Assembly (NCBI GenBank): GCA_947446335.1
Contig: CANFGA010000004.1
Coordinates: 1 to 25,255, forward strand
Reading direction: 5' to 3'
DNA: 25,255 nucleotides
Origin: Oxalobacteraceae bacterium
Lineage (GTDB): Bacteria; Pseudomonadota; Gammaproteobacteria; Burkholderiales; Burkholderiaceae_D
The notes below the pieces were generated by a model. The model saw only the letters and a list, made by a program, of their open reading frames with translations. It was not told where the DNA came from and did no database searches. Shown in pieces: positions 15,863-25,255 of the stretch (position 1 is the stretch's first letter; every line of letters starts with the position of its first letter). A program made the translations under genes and the position numbers.

Positions 15863-15909
15863 TATCAATTTAGTTCGCTCTGCGCCCACTATTAATTGAG
15901 TTCGCTCTG
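15863..15909 (-). repeat. 20-bp imperfect direct repeat spanning the GntR stop codon
   Basis: On the minus strand CAGAGCGAACTCAATTAATA (15909-15890) and CAGAGCGAACTAAATTGATA (15882-15863) match at 18 of 20 positions, separated by 7 nt. The first copy encodes the last residues QSELN and the stop; the second lies just after the gene. This looks like a small tandem duplication or a pair of regulator sites ahead of sdhC. Confidence 0.8.
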
Positions 15910-16701
15910 ATAGTGATGATCCGAGGTCAGATACAAGCCGCGCCGCAACTCGACCGGCTTGTCACCATAAGTAAATGAAGTGCGCTCGGCCGACAACAGC
16001 GGCGTGCCCGGCGCAACCTTGAGCAACTCGGCTGCGGCGCTGTCGGCGCACACGGCACGGAGCTTTTCCGAAGCGCGAATCATGTGGGTGCCGAATTCGG
16101 ACTCGAACAAGCCATACATCGGCCCCTTGTATTCGACCAGGCGCTCGGCCGTCAAGCCTTTGAAGGTGGAACCGGGCAACCACAATTCCTCGACGATCGT
16201 GGGCACCAGACTGAACGATTGCACGCGCTTGACAAAGATGACGGCGTCGCCGGACTTCAAATCGAGCAAACGTGCCACGTCGGCCGGTGCGCGCATGCGC
16301 CGCACTTCGATGATCTTGCTTTCGGGGTAATGCGGCACGCCTTCATCGGGCATCAAGCGCAGGAAGCGAAAATGGGCGCGCGCCTCGTGGTGGGTAGAGA
16401 CGAAGGTGCCCTTGCCCTGGCGCCGCATGACCAGATTTTCAGCAGCAAGTTCATCGATCGCCTTGCGCACCGTGCCCTGGCTGACCTTGAAACGATTGGC
16501 CAGTTCGACTTCGCTCGGGATCAGTTCGCCCGGCTTCCATTCGCCCGATTGCAGGCTTTGCGTGATCAGGGCCTTGATTTGCTGGTACAGCGGACTGAAG
16601 GTTGGCGCGGCGGCGCCGACGACGGGCGCGCCTGGCGTCGCGCTGACCGCTTCGCCTGCAGTTGCGGCGGGATTGGGCGGATTGGACGGAACAGGATTCA
16701 T
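15892..16701 (-). CDS. GntR-family transcriptional regulator (HutC-type, UTRA domain)
   Basis: A 269-aa regulator. After an Ala/Pro-rich leader (1-34) comes the GntR winged helix (about 37-102, YQQIKALITQSLQSGEWKPG then the IPSEVELANRFKVSQGTVRKAIDELAAENLV recognition region and RRQGKGTFV wing). Residues about 110-265 form a UTRA ligand-binding domain, with the typical LLSAERTSFTYGDKPVELRRGLYLTSDHHY end. This makes it HutC-subfamily. The ligand is unknown, but its place between divergent mdh and the sdh operon suggests it senses a carboxylate and controls this cluster. The ATG at 16701 is preferred; a GTG six codons upstream is possible, and both have weak ribosome sites. A 16-bp palindrome lies 57 nt upstream and may be its operator. 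Confidence 0.93.
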   Translation of the reverse strand: MNPVPSNPPNPAATAGEAVSATPGAPVVGAAAPTFSPLYQQIKALITQSLQSGEWKPGELIPSEVELANRFKVSQGTVRKAIDELAAENLVMRRQGKGTFVSTHHEARAHFRFLRLMPDEGVPHYPESKIIEVRRMRAPADVARLLDLKSGDAVIFVKRVQSFSLVPTIVEELWLPGSTFKGLTAERLVEYKGPMYGLFESEFGTHMIRASEKLRAVCADSAAAELLKVAPGTPLLSAERTSFTYGDKPVELRRGLYLTSDHHYQSELN

Positions 16702-16757
16702 AGGGCAGGATTTCAACACAAAACTTGCTGCACGTCCAGTAAAACCGTGAACTTATC

Positions 16758-16773
16758 TGTCTTATATAAGACA
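16758..16773. promoter_or_regulatory. Perfect 16-bp palindrome, candidate GntR operator
   Basis: TGTCTTATATAAGACA is an exact palindrome in the divergent GntR/mdh region, with further CTTA/TAAG arms just outside it. It ends 11 nt before the mdh -35 box and lies 57-72 nt ahead of the GntR ATG, where binding could affect both genes. Its GTCT...AGAC ends fit the general GT...AC pattern of GntR-family operators. That the adjacent regulator binds here is inference. Confidence 0.6.
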
Positions 16774-16784
16774 TAAGATATGGA

Positions 16785-16813
16785 TTGACATAAGCCCATG
16801 GCCCGCCTACACT
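16785..16813 (+). promoter_or_regulatory. Sigma70-type promoter of mdh
   Basis: TTGACA (16785-16790, full consensus), a 17-nt spacer, then TACACT (16808-16813, 4 of 6). Transcription would start near 16820 and leave a leader of about 160 nt before the mdh ATG. The leader contains an inverted repeat ATTGAT-TGAC-ATCAAT (16868-16883). Confidence 0.7.
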
Positions 16814-16979
16814 CGGCGTCATAAAATTTTCGGTCGGCGCTCCATCGAGATCGAATCGAATCGTGCAATTGATTGACATCAATGCATGGCGCGGCCCCGA
16901 TTTTGGTATCATTGGAGTTTTCCGAACAAGCGTAACGTCAGCATCAAGATCGTTTTTTTCCCCACTCTGGAGATTCATC

Positions 16980-17969
16980 ATGGCTAAAACCCCAATGCGT
17001 GTTGCTGTTACCGGCGCCGCCGGTCAGATTTGCTACTCACTGCTGTTTCGCATCGCCAACGGCGACATGCTCGGCAAGGACCAGCCGGTCATCTTGCAAC
17101 TGCTTGAAATCCCGAATGAAAAAGCTCAGAAGGCCCTGCAAGGCGTGATGATGGAAATCGACGATTGCGCCTTCCCTCTGCTGGCCGGCATGACCGCGCA
17201 CGCCGATCCGATGACCGCATTCAAGGATGCCGACGTCGCCCTGCTGGTTGGTGCGCGTCCACGCGGCCCCGGCATGGAGCGCAAGGACTTGCTCGAAGCC
17301 AATGCACAGATCTTCACGGTGCAAGGCAAGGCCATCGATGCCGTCGCATCGCGCAACATCAAGGTCCTGGTGGTCGGCAATCCAGCCAACACCAACGCCT
17401 ACATCGCGATGAAATCGGCGCCGTCGCTGCCGGCCAAGAACTTCACCGCCATGCTGCGCCTGGATCACAACCGCGCCTTGTCGCAAATCGCTGCCAAGAC
17501 CGGCAAGCCGGTCTCGTCGATCGAAAAACTGTTCGTCTGGGGCAATCACTCGCCGACGATGTACGCCGACTACCGCTACGCCGAAATCGATGGCGCATCG
17601 GTCAAGGACATGATCAATGACGATGCATGGAACCGCGACACGTTCTTGCCTACCGTTGGCAAGCGCGGCGCAGCGATCATCGATGCGCGCGGCGTATCGT
17701 CGGCCGCTTCGGCCGCCAATGCCGCAATCGATCACATCCATGACTGGGTGCTGGGCACGGCAGGCAAATGGACCACGATGGGCATCCCGTCCGATGGTTC
17801 GTATGGCATTCCAGAAGGCGTGATCTTCGGCTTCCCGGTCACGACCGAAAATGGCGAATACAAGATCGTTCAGGGCTTGAGCGTCGATGCTTTCTCGCAA
17901 GAGCGCATCAACGTCACACTGAACGAATTGCTGGAAGAGCAGAACGGCGTCAAGCATCTGCTGGGCTAA
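16980..17969 (+). CDS. mdh: Malate dehydrogenase (NAD-dependent, type 2)
   Basis: Oxidises malate to oxaloacetate with NAD+, supplying the GltA substrate. At 329 aa it belongs to the LDH-like group found in beta-proteobacteria and resembling cytosolic MDH. NAD-binding TGAAGQI (11-17), substrate loop GARPRGPGMERKDLL (91-105) with its arginines, NPANTNA (134-140), then LDHNRA (161-166) giving the catalytic Asp and substrate Arg, and WGNHSPTMYADY (187-198) with catalytic His190. The ATG has GGAGAT 7 nt upstream. The frame is open further upstream to a GTG at 16863 but has no family similarity there. It is transcribed away from the GntR/sdh genes. Confidence 0.98.
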   Translation: MAKTPMRVAVTGAAGQICYSLLFRIANGDMLGKDQPVILQLLEIPNEKAQKALQGVMMEIDDCAFPLLAGMTAHADPMTAFKDADVALLVGARPRGPGMERKDLLEANAQIFTVQGKAIDAVASRNIKVLVVGNPANTNAYIAMKSAPSLPAKNFTAMLRLDHNRALSQIAAKTGKPVSSIEKLFVWGNHSPTMYADYRYAEIDGASVKDMINDDAWNRDTFLPTVGKRGAAIIDARGVSSAASAANAAIDHIHDWVLGTAGKWTTMGIPSDGSYGIPEGVIFGFPVTTENGEYKIVQGLSVDAFSQERINVTLNELLEEQNGVKHLLG

Positions 17970-17975
17970 GCCAAC

Positions 17976-18034
17976 GGTGCTGTGATCTTGTCGCAGCACC
18001 ACCGGTGCGCTGGCCAGCCGTCATTGGCCAGCGC
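17976..18034 (+). terminator. Two stem-loops after mdh, probable terminator or attenuator
   Basis: The first stem has GGTGCTG and CAGCACC (17976-18000) with an 11-nt loop. The second has perfect 10-bp arms GCGCTGGCCA and TGGCCAGCGC (18007-18034) with an 8-nt loop. Only GTTT follows, so termination is uncertain. Partial termination or mRNA 3'-end protection of mdh ahead of the lyase gene is plausible. Confidence 0.5.
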
Positions 18035-18066
18035 GTTTCACGACCAACTTTCAAAATGCGCTCAAC

Positions 18067-19089
18067 ATGCACCCTTCCGAGGTCTTATTCCAAGGCAAAC
18101 GCCAACCGCTGATGCTCGCGGCTTGCGACCATTACGCAGGCTCCGAAAAGCTGATGCGCAAATCGATCGCCTTGCAACAAGAGCTTGGCCCTTTGTTCGA
18201 CATCACCTTCGACTGTGAAGACGGCGCCAGCGCCGGCACCGAAATCGCCCACGCGCAGATGGTGGCCGCTCTCTTGATGGAAGATGGCAACCAGTTCAAC
18301 CGCATCGGCGCGCGCGTGCACGATGTCGGCAGTCCCTTTTTCGCCACCGATGTCGAGATCATCTGCGCGGCAGCCGCGAGCAGACTCGCCTACATCGTGC
18401 TACCAAAAGTCAACGACGTGCAGGAAGTGATGCAAGCGATCGTGCTGATCAACCTGCACGCCGAAGCGGCAGGACGCACGGCGCTGCCGATCCACGTCTT
18501 GATCGAAACTCACGGCGCACTGCGCGACGTACATGCGATCGCCGCGCTGGCGCAAGTGCAGTGCCTGTCGTTTGGCATCATGGACTTCGTGTCGGCCCAC
18601 TACGGCGCCATTCCCGGCAATGCGATGCGCACGCCTGGCCAATTTACCCACCCGCTGGTGGTGCGCGCAAAGCTGGAAATTGCCGCTGCCTGCCACGCGT
18701 ATGGCAAGGTGCCGTCGCACAACGTGACCACTGAAATCAAGGATAGCGCCGTGGTGGCCAACGATGCCCAGCGCGCCGCCGCCGAATTCGGCTATACAAG
18801 AATGTGGAGCATCCACCCACGCCAGATCAAGCCCGTGATCAAGGCGTTCACGCCGCGCGCATCGGAAGTGAATGAAGCGACCAGCATCCTGCTGGAAGCA
18901 GAACGGGTACAGTGGGGACCGATAGCGCAAAATGGACGCTTGCACGACCGCGCCAGCTACCGATATTATTGGACCGTTTTACAGCGCGCCAAATTGGCAG
19001 GCCTGGGCCTGCCCGAAGCGGTGATCGCGATGCTCAACCACCGTGCCGATACCCCGGCACCAGAACCACACCAACCGGAAGCAAACTGA
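18067..19089 (+). CDS. HpcH/HpaI-aldolase/CitE-like CoA-ester lyase
   Basis: A 340-aa TIM-barrel protein of the CitE/malyl-CoA lyase superfamily, enzymes that cleave or form malyl-, citramalyl- or citryl-CoA-type esters with Mg2+. Visible blocks: N-terminal LAACDHYAGSEKLMRKS, FDCEDGA (about 48-54, metal and substrate loop), the RIGARVHD arginine strand, VLPKVN, the metal-binding glutamate in LIETHGAL, and SFGIMDFVSAHYG, followed by MWSIHPRQI near the end. It has no CitD or CitF partners nearby, so it is not citrate lyase. The substrate is unknown; in this setting a C4-C6 CoA ester linked to malate or glyoxylate is a reasonable guess. No strong ribosome site precedes the ATG. Its TGA overlaps the next start (TGATG). 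Confidence 0.88.
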   Translation: MHPSEVLFQGKRQPLMLAACDHYAGSEKLMRKSIALQQELGPLFDITFDCEDGASAGTEIAHAQMVAALLMEDGNQFNRIGARVHDVGSPFFATDVEIICAAAASRLAYIVLPKVNDVQEVMQAIVLINLHAEAAGRTALPIHVLIETHGALRDVHAIAALAQVQCLSFGIMDFVSAHYGAIPGNAMRTPGQFTHPLVVRAKLEIAAACHAYGKVPSHNVTTEIKDSAVVANDAQRAAAEFGYTRMWSIHPRQIKPVIKAFTPRASEVNEATSILLEAERVQWGPIAQNGRLHDRASYRYYWTVLQRAKLAGLGLPEAVIAMLNHRADTPAPEPHQPEAN

Positions 19090-19571
19090 TGTCCATCTCA
19101 AAATTAGCGATTGCCTGCAGCCTGACGCTGGGCGCCATGACCCTTTGCCTGAGCCCGCTCGCCCATGCGGCAGAGGATACGAAAGCGAAGAAGTCAGTCA
19201 AGCACAAGGCAACGCCGGCACCGGCAACGGTCAAGGCCGCCGATCCGGAAGAAGATGAGCCGGACACGACCGGATCGATCAGCATGGATTTCAACTGCGA
19301 ACTCGGCAACCAGGTCACCGTGTTTGCCAACGCCACCGACGACAGCCACATCGCGCTGCGCTGGAAAAAGCGCATCCACCGCCTCACCCGCGTGGGCACC
19401 AGCACCGGCGCTCAGCGTTTTGAAAATGGCCGCTATGGCCTGGTCTGGATCGGCATCCCGGCCAAGAGCATGCTGCTCGACTCAAAACAGGGCCGCCAGT
19501 TGGCCAACGAGTGCAAGAACACCCAGCAAGTGCAAGCTGAAATATCGACCAAGCCAGCGCCACAAGCCTGA
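19089..19571 (+). CDS. Exported MliC/PliC-like protein (putative lysozyme inhibitor)
   Basis: A 160-aa secreted protein. Signal peptide 1-27 with cleavage after AHA, then a charged Lys/Pro/Glu linker (28-62). The C-terminal domain (about 65-143) resembles the MliC/PliC inhibitors of c-type lysozyme: it starts with DFNCELGNQVTVFAN, has a run of beta-type segments, the TSTGAQRFENGRYGLVWIG block corresponding to the SGxxY...W..G family core, and a final ANEC. Cys70 and Cys142 match the family disulfide. The usual SGARY reads TGAQRF here, so inhibition is not assured. There is no lipobox, so it is likely periplasmic. The ATG overlaps the lyase stop by 1 nt, indicating translation coupling. Assignment is by pattern, not by search. 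Confidence 0.6.
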   Translation: MSISKLAIACSLTLGAMTLCLSPLAHAAEDTKAKKSVKHKATPAPATVKAADPEEDEPDTTGSISMDFNCELGNQVTVFANATDDSHIALRWKKRIHRLTRVGTSTGAQRFENGRYGLVWIGIPAKSMLLDSKQGRQLANECKNTQQVQAEISTKPAPQA

Positions 19572-19658
19572 CGCAATCAGCACGGCGTCGGAGTGGAACG
19601 ACCGATTTACACGCATTACATCAAATAATACCAACGCGCTACTCACGAAGGAGAGGTC

Positions 19659-22379
<2,721 letters not shown>

Positions 22380-22418
22380 TAGAAAACTAGCGCTGCCCGC
22401 ATCGGGCGGCATCGCAAG

Positions 22419-22446
22419 AACGCCGGATTCGTCCGGCGTTTTTTTT
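22419..22446 (+). terminator. Intrinsic terminator of acnA
   Basis: Perfect 9-bp arms AACGCCGGA and TCCGGCGTT around loop TTCG, running into eight T in total. It starts 39 nt after the acnA stop and is a textbook rho-independent terminator. Confidence 0.93.
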
Positions 22447-22716
22447 GGTCTGCGTGCAGCCTGATCACGGCTCGCCGGGCCCTTCCTTCGCATGACACCA
22501 CCTTTCAAGCGGCCGCCGCGCTGGCGCTATCTGATCCCATTTGATGCCCAGTGATTGGTCCAGTCCGGCATCGAATCATGCGTTTTTCTGACGCAACATC
22601 AAATTTCCTGCCGCATCATGATTGCTGCGATTACATCGTCGGTCCGCGCATCGAATGGAATCCGGGCTGACAATTTCTTTTGATAAATCATGCAAGATGA
22701 CATTGGAACTTTCACG
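22447..22716. other. Intergenic region between acnA terminator and the GT-C gene
   Basis: About 270 nt without a supported gene, RNA or repeat. CTGACA (near 22665) followed by AT-rich sequence before the next gene could belong to a promoter, but no matching -10 box is placed correctly. Confidence 0.3.
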
Positions 22717-24297
22717 ATGATTGACATCCCTCGAAACCGCGCCATCGATGGCCTGAGCCTGTTTGTGGCGGCGCTGCTGATCCGGGCCGCCTTGATCGGA
22801 TTGTCGCCGTACGCAGACGAAGGGCATTATGCTGCGGCCTCGTATTTTCATTATCTTGGTTACACGAAAGGATTGTTTTCGAACGGGGCGCTGCTTCCTG
22901 CTTTCGGAGGGCTCGAACTGTACTCCTTGCTGCTGAGCTGGATCTATTTCATTCCGATCGAGCCCTATTTCCTGCTGCGACTTGCCGATGCTTTTTTCGC
23001 CGCCTCTGCGGGCGTCATGCTCTACAAGTATCTCCACCTCGCAACAGGCTGGAGGTTGCCAGCCTGGCTTGCTGCCTTGCTGTTCATCGTGGCGTCGAAT
23101 CACCCGGTTTTCATCGAAGCCGGGGCCAGGAATTCGATTCCCGGCGCCACCTTTTTTCTTTTTTGCACTTTGTACTTGCTGCAGCGTGACGGTGCAAAAA
23201 AATTGCTTTTGCCTGCCGCTTGCCTGGCTGCATCGGTTTTATTGCGGGAACAATTCCTGATGTTTGCCGGCGTGCTGGTGATCCATCTCTGGCATGGTCA
23301 TGGTTTGCGCGCCACAGCGAGGTTGTGCGCATTGACTGCGATGTTGATTGCTGCGGTCATCGTGTTGATCGCCGAACTCAGGGGAGGCATCGGCAATGTC
23401 GCGCTCATGCTCGATACCTATGCTGCGCATGCGAATCCGGAGTTTCATCTGTCGTTGGCGAAACGGGCCGAGCGCAGCATCAAGTTTGGCATCAGCAATC
23501 TGGTGCTGCTCTCTTTTTGCCTGCCATCGATGCTGCTCGGTTTTTGCGCGCCATTGATCGATCCGACCTTGCGCACCAGGCAACACGCGGCCATTTACTT
23601 GCTGGGTCTGGCACTGATGCTGGCACCCATTGCCGAGGTCCTGGCAAAAGCCCCCTACGCTTACCATCTGGCCCAGACAGGCATGGGCGCGGCAATTTTT
23701 TCCTGTTACGGCTTCCACCTGGGGACAGCGATGATCCGGCGCCTGCGCAGCACCAGAGCCGCAATCGGCACCATGTTGGCCGCTCTTGTCTTGCTGGTGC
23801 ACGCAGCATTGTTGCAAGACTACCTGAAGACCATGCGTTGGTCTGCGCAATGGTCATTGCATTATGCTCCCGTGATGATCTTCGGAGATTGGTCATCGCG
23901 CGCAGTCGATGATTCCTATTACTTGCAAGAAGCGGCAATCATACGCAAGCACACCCATCCCGGCGATCAAATATTGAGCACATCCTATAATGTTTATCCG
24001 CTCACCAAGACCATTCCACTGAGCAGAAAAACAGCCTCATTGTCGAGCTACCGGTTCCTGTCAAACGGCATCGATCGCGATCAAGAGATCGCCGCTCTGA
24101 TTCGATCAAGAAGGCCGATCGTCTACCTGGAAGAAGGAGCAGGATCACAATCGAATGAGAAGAGAACCGATATCATCGGCTGCGAATTGGCCAAAATCTA
24201 CACACAATCCTATGATGTCGGTCCTCGCTTGCAACCTTATCGTGGTTTTCTCTCCAGAATTCATGTTGCTACCGAGCTACATGAAAACCGGGACTGA
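22717..24297 (+). CDS. GT-C type (ArnT/PMT-like) integral membrane glycosyltransferase-like protein
   Basis: A multi-pass membrane protein (526 aa from this ATG, 535 aa from an ATG at 22690). About ten hydrophobic segments occupy the first 365 residues, and a soluble periplasmic domain of about 150 residues follows. The first loop after transmembrane segment 1 carries SPYADEGHYAAASYF, the acidic Asp-Glu motif of GT-C enzymes such as ArnT and PMT, which use polyprenyl-phosphate sugars. ARNSIPGATFFLF and LLREQFLMF further resemble that fold. Donor and acceptor cannot be told from the sequence. Start choice is uncertain: GGAAC precedes 22717 weakly and 22690 has no ribosome site. The gene stands alone after the acnA terminator and looks somewhat less GC-rich than its neighbours, which may mean acquisition, though composition was judged by eye. 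Confidence 0.65.
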   Translation: MIDIPRNRAIDGLSLFVAALLIRAALIGLSPYADEGHYAAASYFHYLGYTKGLFSNGALLPAFGGLELYSLLLSWIYFIPIEPYFLLRLADAFFAASAGVMLYKYLHLATGWRLPAWLAALLFIVASNHPVFIEAGARNSIPGATFFLFCTLYLLQRDGAKKLLLPAACLAASVLLREQFLMFAGVLVIHLWHGHGLRATARLCALTAMLIAAVIVLIAELRGGIGNVALMLDTYAAHANPEFHLSLAKRAERSIKFGISNLVLLSFCLPSMLLGFCAPLIDPTLRTRQHAAIYLLGLALMLAPIAEVLAKAPYAYHLAQTGMGAAIFSCYGFHLGTAMIRRLRSTRAAIGTMLAALVLLVHAALLQDYLKTMRWSAQWSLHYAPVMIFGDWSSRAVDDSYYLQEAAIIRKHTHPGDQILSTSYNVYPLTKTIPLSRKTASLSSYRFLSNGIDRDQEIAALIRSRRPIVYLEEGAGSQSNEKRTDIIGCELAKIYTQSYDVGPRLQPYRGFLSRIHVATELHENRD

Positions 24298-24417
24298 AAT
24301 CGATTCCCCCGTTGCTGCGCTGGCTCATTGAAACTGCGCTGCCATGCCGAGGGACCTGCTTTTCTTGAGCGCGCAGATTGCCTGTCGATCGGGCAGTGAC
24401 ATGCTGCAAACAGATCC

Positions 24418-24448
24418 TTGCATCGAGATGTCGCTAATCCACTACAAT
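24418..24448 (+). promoter_or_regulatory. Candidate promoter for the DUF2863-like gene
   Basis: TACAAT (24443-24448, 5 of 6) is preceded by TTGCAT (24418-24423, 4 of 6) across 19 nt, which is longer than optimal. Transcription would start near 24455, about 58 nt before the ATG. Sequence match only. Confidence 0.35.
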
Positions 24449-24512
24449 GTCAGTTGGGCTGTCCGATCGGTAGCTATCCATTTTTCCACCCTACTTAGAA
24501 TCTCATACCGCC

Positions 24513-25255
24513 ATGCGTCGTCCATCCAAAGATTCATCCCACAAACTGTCCGCCGATAGCGCGCGCCTGGTCACCTTTGCACAAGCGATCGTGCAAGCGG
24601 CCAGCCGCATCGAAGAGCGGGCCTGGGAACACAGCCTGGATACGCAGCTCCAGAAATTGTTAAAGACCGGCCACCAGGACACGATAGACACCACCCTCGC
24701 CAGCTTGTTCAAGGAAGACTTGAGCGCCTACGATGTGCTGATGGACTGCGTCGAAGCCGGCAGCGAATCAGTCATCGTCACGCGCGAAGAAAACGGCGTG
24801 TCGGTGCCCTACTGCGCGCTGCTGGTCGCCGTGCCGGTGCTGGCATGGACTCGTTTCTCGATCGCGTCGGGCCCGATCCCGGCCGACCAGTTGTCCACGC
24901 TGGCGACCCATTTTTCGGCCCACCTGCTGGCCGACGATGTGCTGATGGCGATGGCACCGACGCTGTTTTCGATCGACCAGTTGCCGCGTAGCCATGTCGA
25001 AACCTATGCCAAGACGCAAAAGCTGGCCCAGGCTGCATTGAAAGGGACTGCATTGAAGCCCGAGACCAAGGCACCCGAGACCGCACCCTTCCTGGCCGAT
25101 ACCCGCTACCTGCTCGCTGTCGTGCTGGCCCCGGTGGGCGCGCCGCTGTTTCGCTGGCAAGTGCCGGCCAACCAGGCCAATTTCATCGCCGAACGCAGCG
25201 CTGCGCTGACCCAGTGGCGCGCTCAAGCCACGCCAACCATCACGCGCCTGCTGCC
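24513..25255 (+). CDS. DUF2863-like protein, 3'-truncated by the window end
   Basis: An open frame from ATG (MRRPSKDSSHKLSADSARLV) that stays open to the last base, 247 complete codons. It is soluble and mixed alpha/beta, with no signal peptide or transmembrane segment. The segments RIEERAWEHSLDTQLQKLLK, LMDCVEAGSESVIV, YCALLVAVPVLAWTRFSI and LFRWQ resemble DUF2863, a family I associate with beta-proteobacteria and whose function is unknown. Codon use (frequent GCC, CTG, GTG and GGC, with G/C at third positions) matches the housekeeping genes here, which supports a real gene. There is no evident Shine-Dalgarno site before the ATG. Assignment to the family is by recollection of its pattern, not by search. 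Confidence 0.65.
   Translation, partial: MRRPSKDSSHKLSADSARLVTFAQAIVQAASRIEERAWEHSLDTQLQKLLKTGHQDTIDTTLASLFKEDLSAYDVLMDCVEAGSESVIVTREENGVSVPYCALLVAVPVLAWTRFSIASGPIPADQLSTLATHFSAHLLADDVLMAMAPTLFSIDQLPRSHVETYAKTQKLAQAALKGTALKPETKAPETAPFLADTRYLLAVVLAPVGAPLFRWQVPANQANFIAERSAALTQWRAQATPTITRLL

Noticed and set aside
16863..16979. In-frame N-terminal extension of mdh from a GTG
   Set aside because: The extension has no malate dehydrogenase similarity, while the ATG at 16980 has a well-placed ribosome site and gives the standard MAKTPMRVAVTGAAGQI start.
22447..22716. Small RNA or leader peptide in the acnA-GT-C gap
   Set aside because: No stable fold with a terminator and no start with a ribosome site could be supported by eye.

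Overview
The window is a TCA-cycle supercluster from the chromosome of a beta-proteobacterium. I infer Burkholderiales, probably Oxalobacteraceae. The grounds are gene order (mdh diverging from GntR-sdhCDAB-sdhE-gltA-odhAB-odhL, with a CitE-like lyase and acnA downstream of mdh), protein sequence character, moderately high GC, and the neighbouring zapE, YdcH-like, YoaA-like and DUF2863-like genes. No genus is claimed.

Layout, minus strand in transcription order from right to left. A GntR/UTRA regulator is followed by sdhC, sdhD, sdhA and sdhB, which are tightly packed (sdhC/sdhD overlap by 1 nt, sdhD/sdhA are 2 nt apart, sdhA/sdhB 10 nt). After them come sdhE and gltA, which ends at a strong bidirectional hairpin terminator plus a separate perfect 36-bp palindrome. 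A second block has its own leader: odhA (E1o), odhB (E2o), a small PspC-domain membrane protein and odhL (E3), the last two overlapping by 8 nt. A 15-bp-arm inverted repeat separates odhL from zapE, which is followed by a lipoprotein gene. A sigma70-like promoter then precedes a YdcH-like (DUF465) gene and a DinG/YoaA-type helicase gene at the left edge.

Plus strand. mdh diverges from the GntR gene. The shared 278-bp region holds a perfect 16-bp palindrome and a near-consensus promoter (TTGACA, 17 bp, TACACT). Two stem-loops follow mdh, then a CitE/HpcH-like CoA-ester lyase gene whose stop overlaps the start of a small exported protein resembling the MliC/PliC lysozyme inhibitors. Next is acnA, closed by a textbook terminator. 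A lone GT-C type membrane glycosyltransferase-like gene and the first 247 codons of a DUF2863-like gene end the window.

Together the genes encode oxaloacetate to citrate (GltA), citrate/isocitrate interconversion (AcnA), 2-oxoglutarate to succinyl-CoA (OdhA/OdhB/OdhL), succinate to fumarate with electron entry into quinone (SdhABCD, matured by SdhE) and malate to oxaloacetate (Mdh). Isocitrate dehydrogenase, succinyl-CoA synthetase and fumarase are not in the window. I saw no mobile element, CRISPR array, RNA gene or clear novel defence or biosynthetic system. The points most worth a second look are the intergenic palindromes, the divergent operator candidate, the PspC protein embedded in the odh block, and the MliC-like protein coupled to the CitE-like lyase.
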